15,457 bases of DNA from JAITWN01 sp964581365 (lineage in GTDB: Bacteria; Pseudomonadota; Gammaproteobacteria; SZUA-140). Positions 1 through 6,867 of the stretch are shown here, piece by piece. Below the pieces are notes generated by a model. The model was not told the DNA's origin. It did not search any database and worked only from the letters and a program-made list of their open reading frames with translations. Where the stretch lies: NCBI GenBank assembly GCA_964581365.1, contig CAZOOF010000050.1:1-15457 (forward strand). Direction: 5' to 3'. Each line of letters begins with the position of its first letter. Positions within the stretch are counted from its first letter, which is position 1. A program made the translations under genes and the position numbers.

Positions 1-513
1 GCCTTTATCGGTCGTGCCCGCGTGGTGCCGCTGCGCAACATGGGTGCGGCGCTGTCGCCGATGAGCGCCTTCAATTTCATGCAGGGCCTGGAGACGCTGG
101 GCCTGCGCATGGAGCGGCATTGCGAGAACGCGCAGCGGGTGGCGGAGTACCTGGCGGCCCACGAGCAGGTGGAATGGGTCAACTATGCCGGTTTGCCGTC
201 GAGCCCGTATCACGCGCTGTGCCGCAAGATCCTCGGTGGCCGCGCGTCCGGCATTCTGAGCTTTGGTATCAAGGGCGGCGAGGAGGCGGGTGCCCGCTTC
301 ATCGATGCGCTGAAGATGATCCTGCGCCTAGTCAACATCGGTGATGCCAAGTCGCTGGCCTGTCATCCCGCATCGACCACGCATCGTCAGCTCAGTCCCG
401 AGGAGCTGGCGAAGGCGGGAGTCAGGCCGGAGATGGTGCGCCTGTCGATCGGTATCGAGCACATCGACGACATCCTCGCCGACATCGAGCAGGCGCTCAG
501 GGCCGCGCGCTGA
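1..513 (+). CDS. metY: O-acetylhomoserine/O-acetylserine sulfhydrylase, C-terminal part
   Basis: This is the last 170 codons of a gene that begins before the window; the frame is open from base 1 and ends with TGA at 511-513. The product belongs to the Cys/Met metabolism PLP-dependent enzymes, which make homocysteine from O-acetylhomoserine and sulfide in the cytoplasm. The visible part begins near the LRNMGAALSP segment and contains GLETLGLRMERHCENA, the GILSFGIKGG strand, NIGDAKSLACHPASTTHRQL and the terminal IRLS/IEHIDD-type helix. The HPASTTHRQL segment is typical of the MetY group rather than MetB or MetC. The PLP lysine lies upstream and cannot be seen. O-succinylhomoserine sulfhydrylase (MetZ) is a less likely alternative. 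The gene converges with pilR, 49 bases away. Confidence 0.85.
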   Translation, partial: AFIGRARVVPLRNMGAALSPMSAFNFMQGLETLGLRMERHCENAQRVAEYLAAHEQVEWVNYAGLPSSPYHALCRKILGGRASGILSFGIKGGEEAGARFIDALKMILRLVNIGDAKSLACHPASTTHRQLSPEELAKAGVRPEMVRLSIGIEHIDDILADIEQALRAAR

Positions 514-530
514 GCAGCTGCGAATCAGGT

Positions 531-555
531 CCGCTCGATCTCGAGCGGGCTTCTT
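531..555 (+). terminator. possible weak intrinsic terminator after metY
   Basis: An 8-bp perfect inverted repeat (CCGCTCGA, two-base loop, TCGAGCGG at 531-548) is followed by the interrupted pyrimidine stretch GCTTCTTCT. It sits 17 bases after the metY stop. The tail is not a clean T run, so efficiency is uncertain; on the minus strand there is no T tract for pilR. Confidence 0.4.
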
Positions 556-562
556 CTCCGCC

Positions 563-1924
563 TCAATCCAGTCCCAGTTTCTTCAGACGATAGCGCAGCG
601 CGCCGAAGGAAATGCCCAGCAGCCGTGCGGCCGCGGTCTTGTTGTGGTCGGCCTGGTCCAGGGCGCGCAGGATGGTTTCGCGTTCCACGTTGCCGAGGAG
701 GGGGTCGAGCGGTAGCGCGCCTGCCGTTCCGGCGCCCTCGTTTCCGGTTCGATGCGCTGCTCCCGCGTCGGTGCCCAGGGCAGTCTTTTCCTTGAGCTGC
801 AGATCGCTGGCGCGGATGAGCCGGTCTTCGCACAGGGTCATCGCGCGTTCCAGGATGTTTTCCAGTTCGCGTACGTTGCCGGGAAAGTGATAGGCGCACA
901 AGGCGGAAAGCGCATCGTCGCCGATCTCTGGCGGCGTCGTTCCATGCCCGGCGGCGAGTTGCGCGAGCAGACGGCGAGCGAGCTCGGGGATGTCTTCCCG
1001 CCGCTCGCGCAGCGCCGGCATGCGCAGATCGATGACATTGATACGATAGAACAGATCCTGCCGGAAGGTGCCACGCTGCACCAGTTCGTGCAGATCCTTG
1101 TGGGTGGCGCTCAGCACCCGTACGTCGGTCGGGATCTCGTGCGCGGCGCCGACCGGACGGATCGCCTTTTCCTGCAGCGCGCGCAGCAGTTTCACCTGCA
1201 TGTGCAGCGGCAGATCCGCGACTTCGTCCAGAAACAGAGTGCCGCCGGCAGCGGCCTGAAACAGGCCGTCCTTGTTGCTGGTGGCGCCGGTGAAGCTGCC
1301 CTTGATATGACCGAAGAATTCGCTTTCCATCAGGGCCTCGGGAATGGCGCCGCAATTGACCGGTACGATCGGCCCCTCGGCGCGCTGCCCCTGTTCATGG
1401 ATCAGGCGGGCGGCGAGTTCCTTGCCGGTGCCCGATTCGCCGCTGATATGTACCGGCGCCTGGCTGCGGGCCAGCTTGGCAATGGTGGCGCGCGTCGCCT
1501 GCATCACCGGCGAATCGCCGAGCAAGCCGCAGCCGCGTTCCGTGCTGCCGCGGCTGTCGCGCAGGCGCAGAGCGGAGCTCACCAGCCGGCGCAGCACGTT
1601 GAGGTCGACGGGCTTGGATACGAAGTCGAACGCTCCGGACTTCAGGGCCTGGATCGCGGATTCCATGTTGCCGTGTGCCGTAATCACCGCCACTGGAACT
1701 TCGGCATGGTTGGCCTGGATGTGGTCCACCAGCTCGAGGCCGTTGCCGTCCGGAAGGCGCATGTCCGTGAGGCAAAGATCGAAGCGCTCGTTGCGGAGCA
1801 ACGTGCGTGCCGCGCGCAGATCCGTGGCGGTCCGGCTATCGATGTCCATGCGCGACAGCGTGAGGGCGAGCAGCTCGAGGATATCGGGCTCGTCATCGAC
1901 CAGCAGGGCGAGCGGTCTTTCCAT
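563..1924 (-). CDS. pilR: Type IV pilus sigma-54-dependent response regulator PilR
   Basis: A 453-residue NtrC-family response regulator that should activate sigma-54 transcription of pilin genes when phosphorylated by PilS. The receiver domain (about 1-120) has acidic D10/D11, phospho-acceptor D54 in LTDM, T82 and K104. The AAA+ domain (about 132-365) has Walker A GESGTGKE at 162-169, the sigma-54 contact loop as GSFTGA at 209-214, Walker B TLFLDEV at 229-235 and the FYRI arginine at 294. A Fis-type helix-turn-helix closes the protein (about 413-453, NKTAAARLLGISFGALRYRLKKLG). The GSFTGA version of the usual GAFTGA loop is, from memory, usual in PilR proteins. The ATG overlaps the pilS stop as TGATG, implying translational coupling. 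Other NtrC-type regulators are possible in principle, but the pairing and C terminus fit PilR. Confidence 0.93.
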   Translation of the reverse strand: MERPLALLVDDEPDILELLALTLSRMDIDSRTATDLRAARTLLRNERFDLCLTDMRLPDGNGLELVDHIQANHAEVPVAVITAHGNMESAIQALKSGAFDFVSKPVDLNVLRRLVSSALRLRDSRGSTERGCGLLGDSPVMQATRATIAKLARSQAPVHISGESGTGKELAARLIHEQGQRAEGPIVPVNCGAIPEALMESEFFGHIKGSFTGATSNKDGLFQAAAGGTLFLDEVADLPLHMQVKLLRALQEKAIRPVGAAHEIPTDVRVLSATHKDLHELVQRGTFRQDLFYRINVIDLRMPALRERREDIPELARRLLAQLAAGHGTTPPEIGDDALSALCAYHFPGNVRELENILERAMTLCEDRLIRASDLQLKEKTALGTDAGAAHRTGNEGAGTAGALPLDPLLGNVERETILRALDQADHNKTAAARLLGISFGALRYRLKKLGLD

Positions 1925-3495
1925 CAGGCCGCCTGGCGCCGCCGCGGATCGGCGAAGGTGATGCGGAAGCAGGCGCCGCCTCGGCCCGGCACATGGCTGA
2001 TTCGCGCCTGGTTTGCGAGGCAGAGTTCACGCGCGATATACAGTCCGAGGCCGGTGCCTGCGGACGAGGTGGTAAAGAATGGCTCGAAGATCTGCTGGGC
2101 GCAGGCCTGGTCGATGCCCGGGCCATCATCGATCACGTCCAGCCATGCGCGTCCGCTGGACTCGAGGCCGGCGCGCAGCAGCAGATTCCTGCCGCCATGA
2201 CGCAGCCCGTTGTGACACAGATTGGAAAGGATCTGATGAAGCTGGTCCGGATCGATCTGTGCGTGCAGGTCGGGCGGTTCGATCACGGCGCGCACGCGGC
2301 CCGGCTCCAGTTCCTCGCTGCTCACGAACTCGGCGACGAAGCGCTCGAGCCAGGGACGCAGCATCAGTGATTCGGGCTCTGCCTGCTGCCCGCGGCTGAG
2401 CTGCATGATGTTTTCTACGATGGCGTTTACGCGCAGCGATTGATTGCGGATGATCTCGGTCAGCCGCTGGTCGCCGGCGTCGAGGCTGGGGGATTCGGCG
2501 AGCAGCTGTGCCGCGTGACTGATGGCGCCGAGCGGATTGCGGATCTCATGGGCGATGCCGGCGGTCAGACGCCCGAGGGAGGCGAGCTTGAGCTGCTGGG
2601 CCTGTTGGGTGATCGCCGCCATGTCTTCGAGAAAAATCAGCGTACCCGCGCGATGATCATCGCCCAGGCGCGCGAATCGCGGCATGAGTTCCGCTGCGCC
2701 TGCATCGGTGCGGAAAGCGGAGGGTTGATGTCCGTGGCGCCACCATGCCTGCAGGTTTTCGGCCAGCGGTGGACACAGCGCGGCCAACGGTAACCCGGCC
2801 GCCGGTTCAGGGATATCGAGCAGACGCAGCGCCGACTCATTGCCCAGGCGTACGGCGAAGCGTTCATCGACCACCAGGACGCCGGTCTGCATGCGCTGGA
2901 TGACGTATTGGGTCAGGCGCGCCTGCTCGGCCAGATCGAGGCCTCGCCGCGCTGCCAGCGCTTCGCTTTCGCGCAAGCGGCGCGCCAGGCTGTAGCCGAG
3001 CACAGCGGTAGCGAAGAAGGAGGCGCCGAGCAGTCCGGCATGAGTGTAATCGGTGGGCGGCCCATTCTTCAGCCATGCCCCTGCCTGCTGCAGCAGCACG
3101 GCGAGTGTCGCCAATGCGGCGAACAGGCGGGAGGTGCGGCCCTCCATCAGCAGACTGCCTCCGGCCACGCTGATGATCAGCAGCATGCCGAGGCCGCTGC
3201 GCACCCCGCCGCTGGCGTGCATCAGCAGAGTGATCGCGAGGAGGTCGACGGCGATGTGCAGTGGAACCTGGAGGGTGAAACCGGGGCGACGCAGGCGGAT
3301 GGCGGCGAGCGCGAGCAGCGTGGTGCCGAAATAGGCCATTGCCACCCGAGAGAAAAGGCCGGCGTCGAAGCTGCCGAGCGGCGCCGGCAGATCGCCTTTC
3401 AGGGCCAGTCCGGCGAAAAGGCCGGCCAGCGCCACGCGATAGTAGTTCAGAATGCGGAGCTGCTTCCAGGCCCGCTCCCCGCTCGCCTCTATCAT
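1924..3495 (-). CDS. pilS: Type IV pilus sensor histidine kinase PilS
   Basis: A 523-residue membrane histidine kinase, partner of the PilR encoded immediately downstream. The N-terminal 170 residues contain about six hydrophobic segments (near 21-33, 48-66, 78-92, 102-115, 124-138 and 153-170), as in PilS, with no large periplasmic sensor domain. A PAS-like domain follows (about 195-292). The kinase core has the H box with H316 in GIAHEIRNPLGAISHA, the N box around N425/N429 (NLCHNGLRHG), G1 DDGPGID at 456-462, the F-box segment EPFFTT at 471-476 and G2 GTGLGLY at 480-486. ATG at 3495 was chosen; a GGGAG lies directly against it, too close to be an ideal ribosome site, so the true start could differ slightly. 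The HPP gene lies 91 bases upstream in the same direction. Confidence 0.92.
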   Translation of the reverse strand: MIEASGERAWKQLRILNYYRVALAGLFAGLALKGDLPAPLGSFDAGLFSRVAMAYFGTTLLALAAIRLRRPGFTLQVPLHIAVDLLAITLLMHASGGVRSGLGMLLIISVAGGSLLMEGRTSRLFAALATLAVLLQQAGAWLKNGPPTDYTHAGLLGASFFATAVLGYSLARRLRESEALAARRGLDLAEQARLTQYVIQRMQTGVLVVDERFAVRLGNESALRLLDIPEPAAGLPLAALCPPLAENLQAWWRHGHQPSAFRTDAGAAELMPRFARLGDDHRAGTLIFLEDMAAITQQAQQLKLASLGRLTAGIAHEIRNPLGAISHAAQLLAESPSLDAGDQRLTEIIRNQSLRVNAIVENIMQLSRGQQAEPESLMLRPWLERFVAEFVSSEELEPGRVRAVIEPPDLHAQIDPDQLHQILSNLCHNGLRHGGRNLLLRAGLESSGRAWLDVIDDGPGIDQACAQQIFEPFFTTSSAGTGLGLYIARELCLANQARISHVPGRGGACFRITFADPRRRQAA

Positions 3496-3586
3496 CTCCC
3501 GTATGTCCCGGTCCGCTTGCTTATCCGCAAGTTAATCGGCAGGGTGGCGCGGGAGTTTATGCGGCTGTGCTTTTTGCCGTCCTGCC

Positions 3587-4327
3587 TCAGGCGCGCTTGC
3601 GCTGCTCCGTCGGAGGAGATTCGGCGACGGGCCGGGCGCGGGTCCTGGTCATGGCGCGCTCCAGGGCGAGTTCATAGACGTCCATCAGATCCTCCCGGGT
3701 CGCGGCGACGATGCTATCCATCTGGCCGAGCGCCCAGTCGATGTCCTCCTCTCCGAGACGCAGCGGATCCTCGGCGTGCTCGCGCTGGAAGCGCTCATGG
3801 TGCGGATGATGGCTGTGCTGCATGGGATAGCGCCGCTTCAGCAGCAGATGGTTTATCGCCACCGCGATCGCCAGCAGCAGTACTGCGCCGCCGAGCACGG
3901 AGTAGGTGACGCTGTAGACCAGCTGCGGGGTCAGCGGCGCTTCGATGATGGCGACCGCCAGCGCTGTCGCCGCCGCGGGCGGATGCAGGCAGTGCAGCAA
4001 CTGCATGGCCAGTACCGAGGCGCCGACGGCGATGGCGACCGCCAGGACCGCATGATCGATGAACTGTCCGCAGGCCAGAGCGATCATCGCCGCGATCGCA
4101 TGTCCGCCGAGCAGGGGCCAGGGTTGCGCCATCGGGCTGTGGGGCAGCACGAACAGCAGGAAGGCGGACGCGCCCATCGACGCCATCAGCGGTAGCCCGA
4201 CTCCCGGATGCGGCAGTCCCTGGAGCAGCAGACCGAGGACCAGCATTGCCAGCGCCGCCGCCAGGGCATTGATCAGCTTCTCGCGCAGGGAGAGCGGATC
4301 GACATAGGACGTGATGCGCGAAAGCAT
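3587..4327 (-). CDS. HPP-family integral membrane protein
   Basis: A 246-residue inner-membrane protein of the HPP family, named for the motif seen here as LHCLHPPAAATAL (HPP at about 115-117). Hydrophobic segments fall near 18-38, 44-62, 74-90, 94-112 and 136-163. Some HPP members have been linked to nitrite transport in cyanobacteria and plastids, but the substrate here is unknown. The C-terminal cytoplasmic tail begins with a histidine-rich stretch (HSHHPHH) and continues as an acidic-basic helical region of about 75 residues; there is no CBS domain. ATG at 4327 was chosen; a TTG two codons upstream (4333) is also open, and neither has a clear Shine-Dalgarno sequence. It lies 91 bases before pilS and could be co-transcribed with it. 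Confidence 0.85.
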   Translation of the reverse strand: MLSRITSYVDPLSLREKLINALAAALAMLVLGLLLQGLPHPGVGLPLMASMGASAFLLFVLPHSPMAQPWPLLGGHAIAAMIALACGQFIDHAVLAVAIAVGASVLAMQLLHCLHPPAAATALAVAIIEAPLTPQLVYSVTYSVLGGAVLLLAIAVAINHLLLKRRYPMQHSHHPHHERFQREHAEDPLRLGEEDIDWALGQMDSIVAATREDLMDVYELALERAMTRTRARPVAESPPTEQRKRA

Positions 4328-4371
4328 GGGCAATGAAGGGCGGGGATGCGGGCGGCGTTAAAGAGGCAACA

Positions 4372-4401
4372 AAAATACATCTAACGCTGTCGTGGCGTCA
4401 A
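4372..4401 (-). promoter_or_regulatory. candidate sigma-70 promoter for the HPP gene
   Basis: Read on the minus strand: TTGACG (4401-4396), an 18-bp spacer, then TATTTT (4377-4372). The implied start of transcription lies about 38 bases before the HPP ATG. The -35 matches consensus at five of six positions; the call rests on sequence only. Confidence 0.5.
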
Positions 4402-4454
4402 ATGGCCATCCCCTGTGACAGACAGGCGCGCATGGGTCTCGCCCCCCGCGGCCT

Positions 4455-4721
4455 TCAGCGCAGCTGGCTGTCCTTGCTGCCGCGGCGGTTGTAGCCGGCG
4501 AAAGTGGTCTGCTCGCGATCGCGTTCGGATTGGCAGGGCACGCACAGGCGGACGCCGGGGACCGCCTGGCGGCGGGCTTCGGGTATCGCGGCGGCGCATT
4601 CCTCGCACTGCGACAGGCTTTCCCCGGCCGGAAGCCGGCTGCGCGCGCGCTCGACGGCATCCGCGACGCTCGCATCGATCTGATCCTGCACCGCCCCGTC
4701 CTTTGACCAGCCGCCAGCCAT
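4455..4721 (-). CDS. ybiI: DksA/TraR C4-type zinc-finger protein, YbiI-like
   Basis: An 88-residue protein, the same length as E. coli YbiI and closely resembling it along its whole length (start MAGGWSKD, end YNRRGSKDSQLR). The central helix (about 10-30) is followed by a four-cysteine zinc site, CEEC and CVPC, flanking PEARRQAVPGVRL. Members of the DksA/TraR superfamily act at the RNA polymerase secondary channel, but the role of YbiI itself is poorly known. The ATG at 4721 has GGGAGGG six bases upstream; an in-frame ATG at 4727 abuts that site directly and is unlikely. Upstream, at 4825-4859, lies a copy of the 36-bp repeat found before the Fic gene, in the same relative orientation. Confidence 0.88.
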   Translation of the reverse strand: MAGGWSKDGAVQDQIDASVADAVERARSRLPAGESLSQCEECAAAIPEARRQAVPGVRLCVPCQSERDREQTTFAGYNRRGSKDSQLR

Positions 4722-4824
4722 CGTCATCCCTCCCGCACAGCCCGCGCAAACCCGGGCCATGCGGACATCATGCGGGCGAGGGGGTGGATTGCAAAGCGGA
4801 CGGTCGGGTGGCGGGAAGGAGGAG

Positions 4825-4859
4825 CTGCTAAATATTGTCGAATCAGCAGTTCATGGCAG
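4825..4859 (-). repeat. third copy (A3) of the Fic-operator repeat, outside the element
   Basis: This 35-bp segment aligns with the repeat at 6571-6606 at about 30 of 36 positions with one gap. Shared blocks on the plus strand are CTGCTAAAT, TTGTC, AAT, AGCA and GGCAG. On the minus strand it reads TTCGACAA followed by TATTTAGCAG, oriented toward the ybiI-like gene 104 bases away. Its position left of the 45-bp tRNA repeat places it outside the present element. Confidence 0.75.
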
Positions 4860-5000
4860 TTCGCCGAATCCTGCCTGCTGTTCCGATCGGTTTTTTGGAA
4901 ATTGCATGGCGCATGGGGCATTGGCGGCGGACGACCGGCATGGCGAGCGCTCGAACACCGCTGGCGCGGCTCGATATGCTTCCATGGGCTGGGGATGTGA

Positions 5001-5045
5001 TGGTCGGGGTGACACGATTTGAACGTGCGACTCCTGCCTCCCGAA
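5001..5045 (-). repeat. left attachment-site repeat: 3' 45 bp of tRNA-Pro
   Basis: Identical over 45 bases to 8991-9035, the 3' part of the intact tRNA-Pro, from the anticodon loop through the T arm to CCA. The 5' half of a tRNA does not follow (the sequence continues CGCGTTTTCAC), so this is not a gene. It is the duplicated core expected when an element integrates at the 3' end of a tRNA gene. Confidence 0.9.
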
Positions 5046-5143
5046 CGCGTTTTCACACCCGTTCTGTTACAGGGGCTTGGAGAATAACAAAAACCTGAAC
5101 AGTCACATAGCGTCGTGATGGGTCATGCCGAATTTCGTTCGCG

Positions 5144-5162
5144 GTGTGACATGAGTGTGACA
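5144..5162 (+). repeat. paired GTGTGACA direct repeats near the left attachment site
   Basis: GTGTGACA occurs at 5144-5151 and again at 5155-5162, eleven bases apart, with an inverted relative (GTCACA) at 5102-5107 and TCACAC close to the attachment core. Short repeats at an element end can be arm-type integrase sites, but nothing here proves that. Confidence 0.35.
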
Positions 5163-5199
5163 AGGAATTTCTTGCTGCGACTGCTACCTCAACTGCTCA

Positions 5200-6555
5200 T
5201 CATGATGTGTCCACAGCATCGACAATCCGCTCGCGCAGGTCATACGGCGCGCTGAATATGAACGCGCGGCCACGCTTGTGCTGCTCAAGAAGGCCGCGTT
5301 CAGCCAGGCGTAGCAGATCCGTGCGAGCAGTCTGAACGGTGACCCGGTGCGAGCGGCGATGGCTCTCGACGGTGTAATCGTGACCAGGGTGGCGCAGGGC
5401 ATGGCTGAGCAGCGCTACTTGGCGGTGGTTGAGCTCCGCTGACAGGACAGTTGATCGGCGCAGGAGATTTTCGGCGCTGCGTTGCTCTGCGGCCTTTCTT
5501 TCAAGATATTCGTAGAGAGCCGCGATGGCTCGCTCGATTATGCCGAGCTGGTGAATGATGAAATAGGTCGTGTCATTGGAGTCGGTCTCGGTGTGCAAAT
5601 AGGCGCGATTGTATTGCGCCGGCGCCTGTTTCAGCAGATGCGAGATAGAGACGTATTCCATCAGCCAGTAACCCGACCGCGCCATGCTCCAGTAGAACAA
5701 GGCGCGCGCCGTCCGTCCGTTGCCATCCACAAAGGGATGATCGTAGCCCAGCATGAAATGTACGAGGATCGCGCGGATCACCGGGTGCACGAAGGGGGTC
5801 GCGTCTTCGCCGCGGTTTGCGAAGTCGCATAACTGCTGCATGCGATCCGGCAGGCTCGCGGCTGGCGGTGGATCGTGCAGAACGTTGACGTGTTGGGCAT
5901 CCACGACCTGCACACTCTCACCTTCCCGGCGCAATCTGCCGGCGGCGTTCGGATTATCCAGGGCGTCTTCGGTGACGATCCGATGCAATTCCAGGATGCG
6001 CTCCGGCGTGAACGGTTCGTTACGCAGCTCGCGGATCTGCTCCATCGCGTGGTAGTTGTTGAGGATCATCTGCTCGCTGCGATCGCGTGGTTTGCGTCCC
6101 GATCGCAGCATGGCCTTGGCCACCTCGCGGGTGGTCGCTGCGCCTTCGAGTTGGCTGGAGGTGATGGCCTCTTCGATCAACGAACTGACCAGATAGCGGT
6201 CGCGATCCTCGCCCGAGACGATCGGCGAGTCCATATTCAGGCTGCCGGCGGCGCGACGGTCGATGTTGTGTAGGGCCTGCAGCACCGGGTCGGGCATGCC
6301 GAAGAGGATTGGCGCGCCCTGCTTGTCGCGGAATGGCAGTGGCTTGAGCAGGCCCTGACGCACCAGCTTGATACCCGCCCACCAGTCCTCATGGCTCAGC
6401 CCTTCCGGCGGGGTACGGTGGCGCAATTCGTCCCAGTGCAGGTAACGCCCAGCCACCAGTGGCCCGGCGGCGCGCAGGATCTGGTCCCGGTTGCCGCGCT
6501 CCAGCAAATCGGTCAGCAACCGTCCCAACGGTGGGGGTGAGAGGGGTATCTTCAT
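5200..6555 (-). CDS. Class II Fic-domain protein with C-terminal winged helix
   Basis: A 451-residue Fic protein predicted to transfer AMP, or another nucleotide moiety, to a target protein side chain. The active-site loop HPFVDGNGRTAR is complete at 273-284, with catalytic H273. The auto-inhibitory helix motif SxxxEG is present at 133-138 (SSQLEG), so this is a class II Fic with built-in inhibition. Residues 1-105 form an N-terminal domain containing LHWDELRH and SHEDWW, which I recall from other bacterial Fic proteins. The C-terminal part (about 372-440, with TVESHRRSHRVTVQTARTDL and LLRLAERGLLEQ) looks like a winged helix-turn-helix, suggesting DNA binding and self-regulation through the repeats just upstream. 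ATG at 6555 lacks a clear ribosome site. It is first cargo of the tRNA element and divergent from the second Fic gene. The target protein is unknown. Confidence 0.92.
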   Translation of the reverse strand: MKIPLSPPPLGRLLTDLLERGNRDQILRAAGPLVAGRYLHWDELRHRTPPEGLSHEDWWAGIKLVRQGLLKPLPFRDKQGAPILFGMPDPVLQALHNIDRRAAGSLNMDSPIVSGEDRDRYLVSSLIEEAITSSQLEGAATTREVAKAMLRSGRKPRDRSEQMILNNYHAMEQIRELRNEPFTPERILELHRIVTEDALDNPNAAGRLRREGESVQVVDAQHVNVLHDPPPAASLPDRMQQLCDFANRGEDATPFVHPVIRAILVHFMLGYDHPFVDGNGRTARALFYWSMARSGYWLMEYVSISHLLKQAPAQYNRAYLHTETDSNDTTYFIIHQLGIIERAIAALYEYLERKAAEQRSAENLLRRSTVLSAELNHRQVALLSHALRHPGHDYTVESHRRSHRVTVQTARTDLLRLAERGLLEQHKRGRAFIFSAPYDLRERIVDAVDTS

Positions 6556-6570
6556 GGCTTTGGCATATTA

Positions 6571-6606
6571 CTGCTAAATCTTGTCAAATTAGCAATTAAT
6601 TGGCAG
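6571..6606 (-). repeat. 36-bp operator-like repeat, copy A1
   Basis: Copy nearest the leftward Fic start, 16 bases upstream. On the plus strand it starts CTGCTAAAT, has TTGTCAAATTAGC in the middle and ends TTGGCAG. It contains the inverted pair GCTAA...TTAGC. On the minus strand it includes TTTGACAAG and is followed at once by TAATAT, a possible -10 element. Confidence 0.85.
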
Positions 6607-6617
6607 CTTGGAGCTAA

Positions 6618-6653
6618 CTGCTAATTCTTGTCAACTTAGCAATTAGTTAGCAG
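6618..6653 (-). repeat. 36-bp operator-like repeat, copy A2
   Basis: Identical to copy A1 at 32 of 36 positions, with starts 47 bases apart. It is bounded by a perfect 7-bp inverted repeat, CTGCTAA at one end and TTAGCAG at the other, so the whole unit is partly palindromic, as expected for a site bound by a dimeric protein. Confidence 0.85.
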
Positions 6654-6742
6654 TTCGTGGGGCTGGCTTTGGTTAGTGAACGTCCTAGCCCAGTGAACGG
6701 CGGGTCACCACAAAAGTTCGCGCACACGGGAAGAATAGGGTG

Positions 6743-6866
6743 TTTTTCGACATCGGACGTATTAATCTTGCATCTGTCGACGGGCATGAGTAGTTTTCGA
6801 CAAAAGTGTTTCGACAGAATTTGTATGAATATAGCTGTTTTCGACAATAACAAGAGATTTTCGACC
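6743..6866 (+). repeat. six TCGAC boxes upstream of the second Fic gene
   Basis: TCGAC begins at 6747, 6777, 6797, 6811, 6841 and 6861. Five of the six are part of TTTCGAC, most as TTTTCGACA. The spacings are 30, 20, 14, 30 and 20 bases, so boxes 4-6 repeat boxes 1-3 with an exact 64-base offset. The 64-base units 6741-6804 and 6805-6868 match at about 37 positions, including a GTATnAAT block outside the boxes. The last box ends three bases before the Fic start codon. Confidence 0.8.
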
Positions 6867-6867
6867 G

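Larger units (their letters stand above)
4722..5199. other. gene-free stretch holding the ybiI leader, a repeat copy and the left attachment site
   Basis: I see no convincing gene in these 478 bases. They contain the ybiI upstream region, one outlying copy of the 36-bp Fic-operator repeat (4825-4859), about 140 bases of unrecognised sequence, the 45-bp tRNA-Pro fragment (5001-5045), and a roughly 150-base end of the inserted element that has GTGTGACA repeats. Short open frames here do not resemble any family I know. Confidence 0.6.
6556..6867. promoter_or_regulatory. repeat-rich divergent regulatory region between the two Fic genes
   Basis: These 312 bases contain no gene and are markedly AT-rich. 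The left third holds two 36-bp repeats ahead of the leftward Fic gene. The right half holds six TCGAC-centred boxes ahead of the rightward Fic gene, the last ending three bases before its start codon. The middle (6661-6740) holds a short direct repeat, AGTGAACG at 6675 and 6692. In the direction of the gene each set precedes, both repeat types contain a core near TTYGACAA, suggesting recognition by one regulator or by related ones. Confidence 0.75.

Noticed and set aside
752..2200. Long plus-strand open frame of 482 codons opposite pilR and pilS
   Set aside because: It is antisense to two genes with complete catalytic motifs, has no recognisable domain, and is the kind of reading expected opposite GC-rich coding DNA.
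2908..3909. Plus-strand open frame of 333 codons opposite pilS and the HPP gene
   Set aside because: It spans two well-supported minus-strand genes and their gap, with low-complexity Gln/Arg/Ala composition typical of an antisense shadow.
4860..5000. Degraded Fic or other gene between the outlying repeat and the attachment site
   Set aside because: I translated the region on both strands and saw no Fic motif, transposase motif or other familiar segment.
5001..5045. Second tRNA-Pro gene
   Set aside because: Only the 3' half is present; the D arm and 5' acceptor strand are missing, so it is an attachment-site duplicate.
6571..6653. CRISPR array from the two 36-bp repeats
   Set aside because: There are only two copies separated by 11 bases, they carry internal palindromes, and no cas gene is near.
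6743..6866. Plasmid or phage origin iterons
   Set aside because: No replication initiator gene is present, and the boxes lie directly at the start of a Fic gene, which fits an operator better.
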